DNA of 64,000 bases, taken from positions 29,266,501-29,330,500 of the forward strand of contig NC_065574.1 in NCBI RefSeq assembly GCF_937616625.2, given 5' to 3'. This stretch comes from Mercurialis annua. Lineage: Eukaryota; Streptophyta; Magnoliopsida; Malpighiales; Euphorbiaceae. The notes under the pieces were generated by a model, which worked only from the letters and a program-made list of their open reading frames with translations, did not search any database and had not been told where the DNA came from. Positions 25,800 to 36,930 of this stretch are shown here, piece by piece (the first letter of the stretch is position 1; each line of letters opens with the position of its first letter). The position numbers were made by a program, and so were the translations under genes.

Positions 25800-27044
25800 A
25801 TCAGTCGGAATTGTCAGAATCGTGTGTTTCATGGAACATGAAATTGAATTTTAGGTTGCGCTCGAGATATAGTTGTGCCAAATGCGGCGTATGGTTAGAT
25901 TCATATTAGGAAGTTTTCATGATAATTTCCTATTAGTTATTTAAGGATTAGTGGATTATGGATATTGGTTATGCTCATGAGTGTGTATGCACGACGTTTT
26001 TAAAAGAAACTTTATCATTTAAGATTTGAAATTGTCCAAGTATTTTGTGTATTGATATAAAAGTATGTTCATAAACAAGAGATTTAAATTGCTAATTTTA
26101 TCTTTCTGAAGAAAGGGAGAAATTTTGTCAAAATTGATTCAAAAGGGATAATAATTTTTTTTGCTGGAGAAATTTTTCAATTGTGTTTTTTGTTTAAGAG
26201 CAAAAATTTAGATACGTTTTAAATTTTAATGTCTTGAAACATTTATATGTATTTTGAATACGGAGGATTTTTTTTTTCACAATTTAACTTTTACGAGAAA
26301 AGTATAATTTGATGTTAGCAAGTTTGGTTTAAAGAGAACATAAATTTTATCAGTTGAACTGTTTCATAAAATTGCAAACGTATTGAAAAGTAAGGGAAAA
26401 TTTCAGATTCAAAATGTGGATATTTTGAAAATCTCCAAGGGTTTATAAACCGATGGATTTTCAACGGTAAAGGTATTTTTATATTAAATACAAAAGGAAG
26501 TGTAAGACATAAAAGTTTTTTAAAGAGAAGTGGAAAATTTGTATATAAAATGTTTTGTATTAGAAGATTTTATAGCCACAGGGGTTGAATTTGAGCATAA
26601 CTAACAATCCTGTCGTAGTAAACTGGTCGTGTTGATCTCTCGTTGTATACAAGGTTATAGTCAATTGATTGAATAATTTTGAGAATTTGAGTTCGATTTG
26701 GTTATATGAGATAGTTGATTTCTAATTCAGAATCAGAAATCGCGGTTAATAGGTTTCGACAACCATGATTGGTTGATCGATTTTGTTAATTTATCGTATT
26801 ATGGTAATGTTTATATATCGCTTTGATCATGGTTGAACCCTTGTTGTGAGAGACAAAAGTTTTAAGTTGTCAGATGCAATCAATGTTCAGCTTAGTTAGA
26901 GCGTTATGTTTCTAAATGATTGGAGCAATCATTATAATTGAGATATTTTCTTACTAATCTGGAGATTCTATTATTATGAGTTAAGTTCACGTTTTATTGG
27001 GAAAAATGGTATGCGCCTTTATCTTTTATGATTCATAAGTTAAT
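25800..27044 (+). mobile_element. Internal region of a Ty3/gypsy-type element, first part
   Basis: Non-satellite sequence with no ORF of note. By continuity across the insertion at 27045-34692 (the flanking TTAAT duplication) it is the same unit as 34698-34838 and, beyond the copia-like LTR, 36234-36633, which ends in a polypurine tract and LTR. Its left end meets satellite directly, so it is truncated there. No gag or pol motif was recognised. Confidence 0.5.
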
Positions 27045-28902
27045 TGTCACGACCCAAAATCTTGAGTCGAGACCGGCGCTAGGGAATGGGAGTGGTACCT
27101 CTGTAACCCGTTGCAAGACTGAAAACATTGTAAATTTTTCGCTTTCAAATTAAATATTCATTCATAAAAGTGTTTTATAATACTATGACCCCATTTAAAA
27201 TAAATATCAGAGTTAAAATGCTTAATACATGAACATTAAAACACTAGTCTACTGCGGATTTTTAGAATACAAATCTTCTTTTTATGACTTGAATAAAATG
27301 ACTTCCGAGAAAATAAAATTTCGGAAGTTTTCATCGGATCATCATTTACTTTCCTGTAAAATTGGATGGACAACGGGGTCAGTATAAAACTGAGTGAGTT
27401 CACAATATTACTAATAAATATTACATAAAGTGTAAAAACACTTTAAAACCACTTTATATAAAATATACTCTTTTGAAATCATTTTCAAAACTCTTCTCAA
27501 TTGATTTTCAACATCTACACACTTTTCAAATACCTTGAAAGTATTTATAGAAAATACTTTTAAACTCAATAGAATCTTAATTAGTCTATAACATAGATAA
27601 TATAGACAACCACTTATAAGCAAGTTCAATCATTTTTCAAAAACACAGAAGGCATACCGAATATGCTCCACATTTTTAAAACTCATAATCACATAAACAT
27701 ACTGCATCATGTCAACAATCGTGATATCCATCTATGTAATAATTCACCAAACCCTAGGTCTGTAACCAGGAACACAACACTGGCTTACAGCCTAGCCAAA
27801 CTCTTTCGAGGCCACCTGACGGCTAACCCTTCCTCTCCATTAGCAGGCTCGACCCTTCTCCCTTCACCGACCATCGTTCAGGACTCAGCCCGGTGTCATG
27901 CGCATTCACATTAAACAAAATATTCTCCCATGTGCATATCTCTATCTCAGCACATAATCACAAGTGCATATCACAACTCAGCACCTCTCACATACATCAT
28001 TACAGAGTGGCATATCACCAACATAAATCTCAAACTATTTAAGCACAATCAAATCACCATTTGACCACAAAATCAATCTCAAAACAATTTCAACAACAAA
28101 CAGTTTAATGCATCATTTAACAAATCAAATGACTATCCAATAGCCAAAAAGGCATGTCACATTTATCAACAATGAATCGATATCTCAGCATAAAAGCTTG
28201 ACCACACTCAAATATTCATATAGATTCAAATCAACAATTCCTTTCATTGTAATAACATTTAATTAAACATCTTTTAAACATTTTCCATAACAGCTATATA
28301 AACCATTTAAACTCATAATTCAATCTCAATAGCAAAGGCTAAAATATCTAGTAATTATCAATTTCACATCGCACATTGAAACAAATTTAATTTAATACCA
28401 TTGCAATAAATATTAAATGTATATAAAATAAATATATTTTACTTAATATCTCCTAGTAATAGCATAAACTCACAGTGATTGCTTAAATCCAAAATAAGCT
28501 TATATCCATCAATCCCCGTCAAGTTTTTTTAATTCGCCACGTCCATACCTCAATGACTCGCATAAAACTTCAAATTCAATCCTCCACATATCAAAATCTT
28601 GAACGAAAGGATTTCTGAGATTTTAATTTTTATGAAAACAGCGAGAAAATTTGTCGGAGTACGACGAAGCAAACATGTCGTTTTAGGCTGAAACTTAATC
28701 ACGGATTTGATATATTTTTCTACTGAATTCTAGAAAACCAAAATGTTAGAGTTGAAGAGGACGTCGATAGCTTCAATTTGATATAAAGAACATCGAATTA
28801 CGATATTGTTGTAGAGAGATATCGACAAAACAAGCTCAACGTATAGAACCGCTTTTAAGAAAATATATCGATCGGAGAAGAAAAACGTACTATAAACGTT
28901 TC

Positions 28903-28916
28903 ATATATAAATAGAA
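28903..28916 (-). promoter_or_regulatory. TATA box, family 3 3' LTR
   Basis: On the minus strand CTATTTATATATGA follows the CACGTG array by about 10 bp. The 5' LTR keeps an equivalent box at 34101-34112. Confidence 0.55.
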
Positions 28917-28922
28917 TAAAAT

Positions 28923-29118
28923 GTCGCCACGTGTCACTATGCATGTGTGACACGTCTCTCCAAGTGTCGTTGCGCATGCGCGCCACGTGTCGTTGCGCAT
29001 GCGCCACGTGTCGCCACGTGTCATTGTGCATGCGCACCACGTGTCGCCGCAATGCTCGACTCGTGTCTCGACTTATCCATCACCACGTGTCGCCACTCCT
29101 ATATTGCCACGTGTCTGC
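28923..29118 (-). promoter_or_regulatory. CACGTG / GCATGC array upstream of TATA box in family 3 LTR
   Basis: Seven CACGTG palindromes start at 28928, 28984, 29005, 29015, 29038, 29084 and 29108, mostly inside GCCACGTGTC. Interspersed are GCGCATGCGC-type palindromes, two of which contain TGCATG. CACGTGTC is the known G-box/ABRE core bound by plant bZIP factors, and CATGCA is the RY element bound by B3 factors. On the minus strand the array sits directly upstream of the TATA box, so a role as LTR enhancer is inferred. Confidence 0.65.
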
Positions 29119-29489
29119 AACCATTCTTTTTTATATCCTTAAATTTTTACGTTCAAAATTCCGTATCTTGACGTTTTAATTTTTAGGATATTTCCAAAAC
29201 TTTTTACTCTTCAATTAGAGATGCATATTGATATATTAATTTATTTTATTTTAACCTCTATTCTCCAAATACTATTCTACACGCGTATTTCACCCGATAT
29301 AAACGCTTATCTACATATATAATTATAACTCAAAATATAATTATATCTCATCCTTAAATCATAATTTATTTAGCCTCTAAATATATTATATTTATTTTTA
29401 TATCAAACACGACATGTATTTCATCGGATTTCAAACGAAACGTGTGTCACATATCGGATTATTACGTCATAACAGTGAGGGATATTACA

Positions 29490-29502
29490 TTCTTCCCCCC
29501 TT
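29490..29502 (-). other. Polypurine tract, family 3
   Basis: On the minus strand AAGGGGGGAAGAA lies immediately before the 3' LTR start TGTAAT. It is the plus-strand primer of reverse transcription and confirms which LTR is 3'. The upstream GACGAAAT string is common before this tract in Tekay/Del-type elements. Confidence 0.9.
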
Positions 29503-32500
29503 AGAATATTTCGTCCTGGAATTATAACTCAAGACCATAAGTATGAATTTCAATTTGGACTAATTCCTTTTAAAAACTTAAGTTCTTTTTCATTCTTAGT
29601 CTTTTAACTACTTCTTATCTCTTACTATTGATTACAACATTCAATAATCTCCCGTTATTAAATCTACTCTTCGTTTTTTTGATATCCAAATATCATACTT
29701 CTTCCTTATTCCAATTTCTTTCCTCCCTTTCCACATTTACTATATTCTCATAACTCTATACTCTTTTCATGTTTCTAAGTTACGCACGTCAAACTCGTAC
29801 TTACAATATCCTTGTATCAAATCTTGTTTCCTTAACTTTGAAATTTCCATATTTAGATATCACCTTTCATCTTACTATCCAATTTGATAATAATTTACCA
29901 TTCATCATCCATTTCATTTCCTTTATTTCCTTCGTAACCCTATATTTCCAACGATTTCACTTCCAATCATCTATTGATACTTTTCCAATGTAATGACTTT
30001 ACTTTCATCTACTAGCTTTAAAACACTTTCTACCTTTTCCTTACACTCATATATCATCTATCTTTCACTCGCCATCTTCTTCTTCACATTTTTGATCGTG
30101 TTTTATAATTATTATATATCTTTCTTTCACTATACAATCAATCATGAAATCGTAATCCAATTCTCACTACTCAATTGTCGAGTATTCCAATACATTATTT
30201 TTCTTTATGATATTAGAATCTATAACTCGGTTATCGCTATACAATCGTTTTATTTCCATTATAATCCAAGGATACGTACATTATCTTTTCTTATTCTTAC
30301 CATAACATTAACCATAAATACTTATCATAACATCCCTCCTTATATCTTTCAATCCAATTCTATATGATACATTAACGAGAACGTCTCTTACTCTTTATAT
30401 ACTTTTCAGTGTATGAACTTATTATAACAGTAGCTCTATACACAACGTCCATTAATCCAATACATCTTGTCTTTATGATTGTCACTTATTTCCTGGTTCA
30501 TACAGCTATCACTTTACTCTTTATCTCACCATATTCTCTTCCATCTATAACGATTTCACTTCGTTATATCACAACTTATGATTTTACCTTTCTCAATTTC
30601 ATTTCACTTTTCATTTGTGACGACCTTTTCATCTATTATCATTTATCACTTCACAACTTCTTAATTCCCGGAAACAATACTTAATTCCATTGTCGGAAAC
30701 TTACCAGCTTATATTAAGCTTCTTTCTCAAGGAAATTATAGTATTTTCGAGTTAAGAATATATTAAATGTTTCTACATTGCACGCGAGACTATCCAAAGA
30801 TTTTGTACTCACCGTACTTGATATAACATTTACTTTCCGGAATGCACTTGTAGTGTAATCTTAGCTTTGAAATAATTCAGATCATTTTCTCTGCCTGAGA
30901 TCCAATTCACTTTTATTTGTGAAAATCTCATTGATTACATCATACAACTTGTGTCTCTACTCATCACACAATTATGTACTACAACTACAACTTCAATCAT
31001 TAGAAAGGATATGTCCAATATCCAACTGTCTTGTCTCTTGATCTCATCACTTTACTCATGACTTCAACTGTCAAAGAAAACACATTCATATCTCAGTCAC
31101 TTTGAATCTTAATTCCATTTTCCATTTAATTCTTATTCTCACTACGGCAATCCATAAATCCTTATCCATCACTTTATATGACTCTTATCTCAAATTTCAT
31201 TCACATTCTCTATTTACTTTTCTTACTCTCATGCTTACATACTCATTTCCTTTGTTTCACAACATTCTTACCTTTACATGTCACCTTTTATCTTTAATTA
31301 TTATTTTTCGTCCTTACTTACTTTTTCCCGTGCTTCCATTGATTATTTTCACTTATCCGTTCTTATACCTCTTTAAGTAAATCAGGAATCCCTTTTATGA
31401 TCAATACACAAGACTTACTGATTATCTTCCATCGGAGTCACTCTCTATACTCATTGCTGTTAATCTTTTTTTTTTCATCTCCATTCCTTACTTCTAGCTT
31501 ACTCCTTTTTATTTTCATCAACTCTCATAATAGATGGAATAATACTTTTGTATTAGCATCATCTTTAACCACCAATGCAACTTACTTGTTACGGCTTTAC
31601 TTCTTATGATAAGATAGTTCTGCACAATCAAGTTCTATCTCTCACTCGGTGTCTTTCGACATCTCGTACTATGTTGCTCTACGTCTAGTATCATATCTCA
31701 CTATAGAGATCTTAGTTGATCTACTCACTCGATCTGCCGTACAATCCTTACATTGCGAAGGATATACCTATCTTACATTATCAGTATCACCATATAGGAT
31801 ACACGATAATACTACACTATCATTATCGAATTTTTACTCGGGTAGAAATCCGGACATTCAATAAGAATTTCTTCTTATATCGAAATATCAGAACGTACTT
31901 GAATTCTTTGCCCCACGATCACTGCTAATATCTCGAACCTCTTTCGATACTACAGAGTTATGTCCAGGCATACTTATTTAAAACTCAAATTCATTTTAAA
32001 ACTTAGGGCGTCCCCTTTTGCTTTTCAATAACCCTTCCCTTTTTGAATTCAAAGAAAATCTCGTTTAAAATTTCTTTACGATCACAATTTTGAAGTAAAA
32101 CTCGTTTAAAAACAATTTGACTCTTCTTTAATAAGTTGCTTTAGACATTTCCAACTCTGCAGAAATCATTCTTCGCTTTCTTCTTTCGCTGATCATTGTG
32201 ATGTCAACTATAACATCTCGATCACTATCAACATATATCGTTATATCCTGGTTCGACTACAATCTATATATGTTCAAGTTTAACAACTATATCAATACTT
32301 TAATCGATACATATCCAACCACTATAACACATATCAAATAACAATTAACATTCAAACATTTATATTTAAAATACCTCAAGACTGGCCAGTAGCTCAACTT
32401 CTTACACTACTACGATCATGACCCCCTAATTCACTTGGATCGGTTCCTGCATCACTTAATCTCCATGAAAAATTTAATCCACGATTTCTGTCTCTTATAG

Positions 32501-32558
32501 TTCTCATATAACTAAAGTTTATATTCATCATTATGGGGTCGATCGGCCTTTGTAAATG
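29503..32558 (-). other. Internal region of family 3, purine-rich on the minus strand, no gene seen
   Basis: Three kilobases are almost all pyrimidine-rich on the plus strand (many TTC, CTT and TCAT runs). Several plus-strand reading frames of 70-124 codons are open here, but their hydrophobic Ser/Leu/Ile/Phe/Thr-rich translations follow from base composition and run antisense to the element. I see no reverse transcriptase, RNase H or integrase motif on the minus strand. Confidence 0.6.
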
Positions 32559-33122
32559 TTATTCTAAATGCACTATATTGTGACCGTGCTTGACTAATGT
32601 ATCCTCAAAATCCATATGCACGTACAAATATAACTTCACATATTTAGATCCTAACTCATTGATGCATCTAACATTGATCTCTATCATATTCGACATTAGT
32701 TCAGGAACATATATGTTCAACTTCATACATTCATCGGTGTACTCAAACACTAATATTTCACTTTTCTTTAGCGTCTCTAACCATTCTCTCAGAACATCTA
32801 CCATGTGGTTTCTCTTTCTTAATCATCATAGGTCACTCTATTCATACCTCATAGAGGATATTTCTATCATAAGAGTACTATTAGCACTTATCCACCGTGC
32901 AACCTTGTCCAAAAACTAATTCTCACAAAACTTTTGTGATTCAGGTTCTACCGATTCCTCCAATACTTTCTCTTTTATCACTAGGTACCTATATTTTGTT
33001 AATCTCCTTTTTGAATTATTTTCCTCATTCAAATCATACTTCACTTTATAAATATTTTCTAAAATCTTATTCTTAGCATCGCTAGGATCATTCTCTAGCT
33101 CACATGATTTCTCAATACCCAT
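32559..33122 (-). pseudogene. Broken ORF near the PBS of family 3 element
   Basis: One minus-strand frame, starting MGIEKSCELENDP at 33122, is interrupted by stops at 32916-32918 and by three more between about 32810 and 32840, then opens again as MVDVLREWLETLKK to 32559. The two parts share the frame, so they look like one former protein of about 190 residues. It is charged and lacks zinc-knuckle or protease motifs. Its place about 460 bp after the PBS is the gag position, but no family can be named. Confidence 0.35.
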
Positions 33123-33584
33123 GTTCTATTTCTGTGCCAGCATCTTCGGAAGGTAAACATAATCTATCGCGGTTAATCCTATATACTGACATAGCTAACA
33201 TTCAAACAGTCTAACAATCAAACAATGTAATAATCAAACAATCAATCACAACATATTTCATTCCATATCTCACATCATTTCAATCGTATAATTCTAAAGC
33301 AATCACATCACCTAAATGTATCAACCATGCCATATCTCATCACATACCATTTCAATAATGAACAATAATACCACCAAATCAAAATTTCAGCAAACACGAC
33401 TCGACCTCAAAGAAGGACATTTGAAAACTTTTGAAAACCTCACGGAACGTTTTAGGAATTAACATGACCCAAACCCTAATATCCGTAGTAGTATCCTTAG
33501 GTACTCAATCAATACCAATCACATCACAATAATCATATCACAGAGCACACAACAGTCGCAATGGCCTAGGTATACTAAACCATT

Positions 33585-33596
33585 GCTCTGATACCA
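33585..33596 (-). other. Primer-binding site of family 3 (tRNA-Met)
   Basis: The plus strand reads GCTCTGATACCA, the reverse complement of TGGTATCAGAGC. It is four bases from the 5' LTR at 33601, which sets the element on the minus strand. Confidence 0.93.
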
Positions 33597-33600
33597 AAAT

Positions 33601-34692
33601 TGTCACGACCCAAAATCTCGAGTCGAGACCAGCGCTAGGGAATGGGAGTGGTACCTCCGTAACCCGTAGCAAGCCTGAAAATATTATAAATTTTTCGCTT
33701 TCAAATTAAATATTCATTAATAAAAGTGTTTTATAATACTATGACCCCATTTAAAATAAATATCAGAGTTAAAATACTTAATACATGAACATTAAAACAC
33801 TAGTCTACTGAGGACTTCTAGAATACAAATCTTCTTTTAATGTCTTGAATAAAATGACTTCCGAGGAAATAAAACTTCGAAAGTTTTCATCGGATCATCA
33901 CTTACTTTCCTGTAAAATTGGATGGACAACGGGGTCAGTATAAAACTGAGTGAGTTCACAATATTACTAATAAATATTATATAAAGAACATCGAATTCCG
34001 ATATTGCTGTAAAGAGATATCGACCAAACAAACTCAACGTATCAAAACCGCTTTTTAAAGAATATATCGATTGGAGAAGAAAAACATACTATAAACGTTT
34101 CATATATATATAGAATAAAATATTGCCACGTGTCACTGTGCATGTGTGACACGTCTATCCAAGTGTCGTTTCGCATGCGCGCCACATTTCGTTGCGCATG
34201 CGCGCTACGTGTCGCCACGTGTCATTGCGCATGCGCACCACGTGTCGCCGCAATGCTCGACTCGTGTCTCCACTTATCCATTACCACGTGTTGCCACTCC
34301 TATATTGCCACGTGTCCGCAACCATTCTTTTCTATATTCTTAAATTTTTACGTTCAAAATTCTGTATTTTGACGTTTTAATTTCTAGGATATTTCCAAAA
34401 TTTTTTACTCTTTAATTAGAGATGCATATTGATACATTAATTTATTTTATTTTAACCTCTATTCTCCAAATACTATTCTACACGCGTATTTCACCCGATA
34501 TAAAAGTTTATCTATTCTTATATCATTATAACTCCAAATATAATTATATCTCATCCTTAAACCATAATTTATTTATCCTCTAAAGATATTATATTTATTT
34601 TTATATCAAACACGACATGTAATTCATCGGATTTCAAGCGAAACGTGTGTCACATGTCGGATTATTACATCATAACAGTGAGGGATATTACA
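33601..34692 (-). repeat. 5' LTR of family 3, 1092 bp with an internal deletion
   Basis: Ends match the 3' LTR (TGTAATATCCC at 34692, GGGTCGTGACA at 33601), but about 1.36 kb is absent. The junction at about 33981-33987 falls on ATAAAG, a string present at both edges of the missing segment in the intact copy (27425-27430 and 28783-28788). The promoter (CACGTG array 34127-34314, five intact CACGTG, and TATA at 34101-34112) is kept. The lost part is downstream of the TATA box, mostly leader. Confidence 0.88.
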
Positions 34693-34697
34693 TTAAT

Positions 34698-34838
34698 GGT
34701 ATTATCGAGTTGGTATTAATCATTAGGATTGGATGATTATGGTAGTGTTTGTTTTGGAACCGAAATACTATCTGAAGTTTACTGGGTTTTGTTATCGATT
34801 ATTTCGATGTCGAGATGTTATAAGTGAAAGTAAGTAAG
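34698..34838 (+). mobile_element. Internal region of the Ty3/gypsy-type host element, second part
   Basis: A short stretch between the family 3 insertion and the copia-like LTR. It starts with the duplicated TTAAT (34693-34697). No coding motif. Confidence 0.45.
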
Positions 34839-35296
34839 TGTTGGTGCAGCAGGACGTGAGGGTCTGAATCGTATATTTCAATTCAAAATTGGAATTCCAA
34901 CAATTCGGATCCAGAAATTGATCATATCAATAACAAATGGATCGTCGTATCATCTAGTAATTAAAGCACGTATCTAGAAACCGTAAGAAGAATACCTATG
35001 TAGATTCTCCAACGATTCTTGTAGTCCCGATTGTACGGTGACCTCAAGCTCGTCCACACGAGTATGCGTCCGATTGAATCCTCGCCTTGAAGTAATCTGC
35101 AAGAGTTCCTCTTGCCGAGCAACCCTAAGCTCAAAATCTCGCCTCGATTACGTCTTTGCTGGGACGTATGAAAAACTTTCTCCAAGCTTTTCTGTGATTG
35201 ATGACTACTTGAACTCCATCAAATATGCTCTCTTAAGTGTGTTGTGTATAGAATGAGCAAAGGCAACCTCTATTTATAGGGTAGAGCTTTGCTTAA

Positions 35297-35480
35297 GAAT
35301 GCAACACCTCACATGCTAGGTGTCACACACCAAGCAAAGGTGTTGCCACCATTCGACATCTCACATGCTAGGTGTCACACACCAAGCATAGGTGTTTCCA
35401 CCATCTGACACATCACATGCTAGGTGTCACACATCAAGCGTAGGTGTTGCCACCTTATGACACGTCGGATGCTAGGTGTC
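35297..35480 (-). repeat. 52-bp tandem array upstream of TATA box
   Basis: Four units are marked by ACATGCTAGGTGTCACAC starting at 35311, 35363, 35415 and (as GGATGCTAGG) 35467, a constant step of 52 bp. The minus-strand TATA box at 35270-35280 follows the array, so it may act as a repeated enhancer. Confidence 0.8.
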
Positions 35481-35494
35481 GCACACAGAGACAT

Positions 35495-35597
35495 ACATGA
35501 CATCATCACATAACATCATCATATGACATCATCGTGACATCATCGCATGACATCATCACATGACATCATCGTGACATCGTCACATGACATCATCATA
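35495..35597. repeat. TGACATCATC microrepeat tract
   Basis: Roughly nine copies of a 10-15 bp unit (TGACATCATC with spacers such as ACA or G) follow the 52-bp array within the copia-like LTR. Confidence 0.75.
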
Positions 35598-36233
35598 TTA
35601 ACTTGGATAAAATACAATTAGGTGCCTACTAATTTATAACTCTTACAAATTAGTCCCTAATTTATACTTGTTTTTCATCTTAGATTAATTTCCGAGATAT
35701 GCTAGTATCTATATGAAATCAATCTCTCATAAACTCAATCGGTTGCACACCCTATTGTGTGTGACTAACTAGGTTCAAATCTATATGGCAACGAGAGTCA
35801 TAAGAAACGCCTTTCTTATATTAAATAATTAAATCCCATTAATTATTAATTTTTGTAGATCGTGAGTGACGTCTAGCAACATATCACGACCCCCAAATAG
35901 ATATGAATGTTTCGATGCATTCTTTATGAACTAATGTTTATAATTACCGTACAATCAAAATTCCCTTCATCTAAGATTCCGATCTCGACTAGTGTCACGG
36001 TTAAGTCAAACACTGTTTGTCTTGATCATATGACCTCATCTTAGTTCTTAGTCTTGATAAATATAACTTCCACTAGAAACAACTTTCTAAGTAAGTCATA
36101 TACACCTGCGCAGGTTTTATTATCCATCAAGATCAATTTGAGATAGCATAGAATCTTTTCTCCGTTCATCCGGAGTGATAAATCCTCTCTTGGTTAAACC
36201 CCTATCTCCATATACAACTAACTAGAGCCAACA

Positions 36234-36619
36234 CCTAGAAAGGGCGATATCATTTTATGTTAAGTGGAAGTTAGTATTAAGGCTTTTGCGACCTTTTAAG
36301 ATTGTTCGGTTTATGAAAGTGGTGGTTTTGAGTTATCATTCGAGGAACAACCTGTTGAGATATTGCTTATGCAAGTGCATAGGTGGTTAAGCACAAAATT
36401 CCTATAATTACAACTTGGGTTGGTTACTTGGTTGAGAAATGTTCTTGAAAGCCAAAGTTCGTTATGCATAATTGTTATTATTGTTGTCCTTGTTTACCTT
36501 GGGTATCTTGTTTATGCACTTTTACGTTGGTTATGTGCGTTTTGTTCAACTTGATATGTAGTTTTATATTATGCTTTATGTCGGTTGTTTTGCTTTAAAA
36601 ATCGAGGACGGTTTTGTTT
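36234..36619 (+). mobile_element. 3' end of the internal region of the host Ty3/gypsy-type element
   Basis: No ORF is seen, but the segment ends AAATCGAGGACGG then TTTTGTTTTAAG and a purine tract, the signature that precedes the 3' LTR in Tekay/Del-type elements. It joins 25800-27044 and 34698-34838 into one interrupted element. Confidence 0.6.
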
Positions 36620-36633
36620 TAAGTTGGGGAGAA
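36620..36633 (+). other. Polypurine tract before LTR at 36634
   Basis: AAGTTGGGGAGAA directly precedes TGTAATACCCCG. This marks the LTR as the 3' copy of the element on its left. Confidence 0.85.
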
Positions 36634-36842
36634 TGTAATACCCCGTGTTTTTCCGGTTAGTTTCGATGAACTTTCCATTATACCTTGGATTTGTTTGAGT
36701 TGGTTTGACTTCTCGAAAACTTGGTTTGAAGGTTCATGACCTCTTGTAATGATGTTTTATGATGTTTTGAGTATGGTTTGGGTCATCGGATCGATTCTTA
36801 GCTTAAAGTCAAATTTCGCATTTTTCCTTCTTAGGCAGAAAA

Positions 36843-36930
36843 GTTAGCGGTCGCCAACTACTTTGCGGTCGCGAACTATAGTTTGCGGTAGCCAACTTGC
36901 ACTGTACAGTTCGCCGTTTTTCTATAAATA
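36843..36930 (+). promoter_or_regulatory. LTR promoter: GCGGTCGCCAACT repeats plus TATAAATA
   Basis: Three units (GCGGTCGCCAACTA, GCGGTCGCGAACTATA, GCGGTAGCCAACTT) and a partial inverted one (AGTTCGCCG) fill 36847-36915, followed by TATAAATA at 36923-36930. The repeat core differs from those of the other LTR families although the position matches. Confidence 0.65.

Larger units (their letters stand above)
27045..29489 (-). repeat. 3' LTR of family 3 element (full length, 2445 bp)
   Basis: On the minus strand it starts TGTAATATCCC (29489) and ends GGGTCGTGACA (27045). It includes the CACGTG array at 28923-29118 and a TATA box. Compared with the 5' LTR it has about 1.36 kb of extra sequence (about 27431-28788), so it is the undeleted copy. 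Confidence 0.92.
27045..34692 (-). mobile_element. Complete LTR retrotransposon (family 3), nested, TSD TTAAT
   Basis: The element is 7648 bp on the minus strand. The 5-bp duplication TTAAT flanks it at 27040-27044 and 34693-34697. Its 5' LTR is at 33601-34692, PBS at 33585-33596, polypurine tract at 29490-29502 and 3' LTR at 27045-29489. The internal 4.1 kb has only a broken short ORF near the PBS and no pol motifs, so it is non-autonomous or decayed. The purine tract context (CCAGGACGAAATATTCTAAG on the minus strand) is typical of Tekay/Del-type Ty3/gypsy elements. Confidence 0.92.
34839..36233 (-). mobile_element. Copia-like solo LTR
   Basis: The 1395-bp unit has inverted ends TGTTGG...CCAACA. 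On the minus strand it contains CCTATAAATAG (35270-35280), a good TATA box, with a 52-bp tandem array just upstream. No PBS or polypurine tract adjoins it, so it is a solo LTR. The flanking five bases (GTAAG and CCTAG) do not match, so the exact ends or the solo status remain open. TGTTGG...CCAACA ends are common in plant Ty1/copia LTRs. Confidence 0.5.

Noticed and set aside
29769..31864. Cluster of plus-strand hydrophobic frames
   Set aside because: Antisense to the family 3 element and explained by pyrimidine-rich composition.
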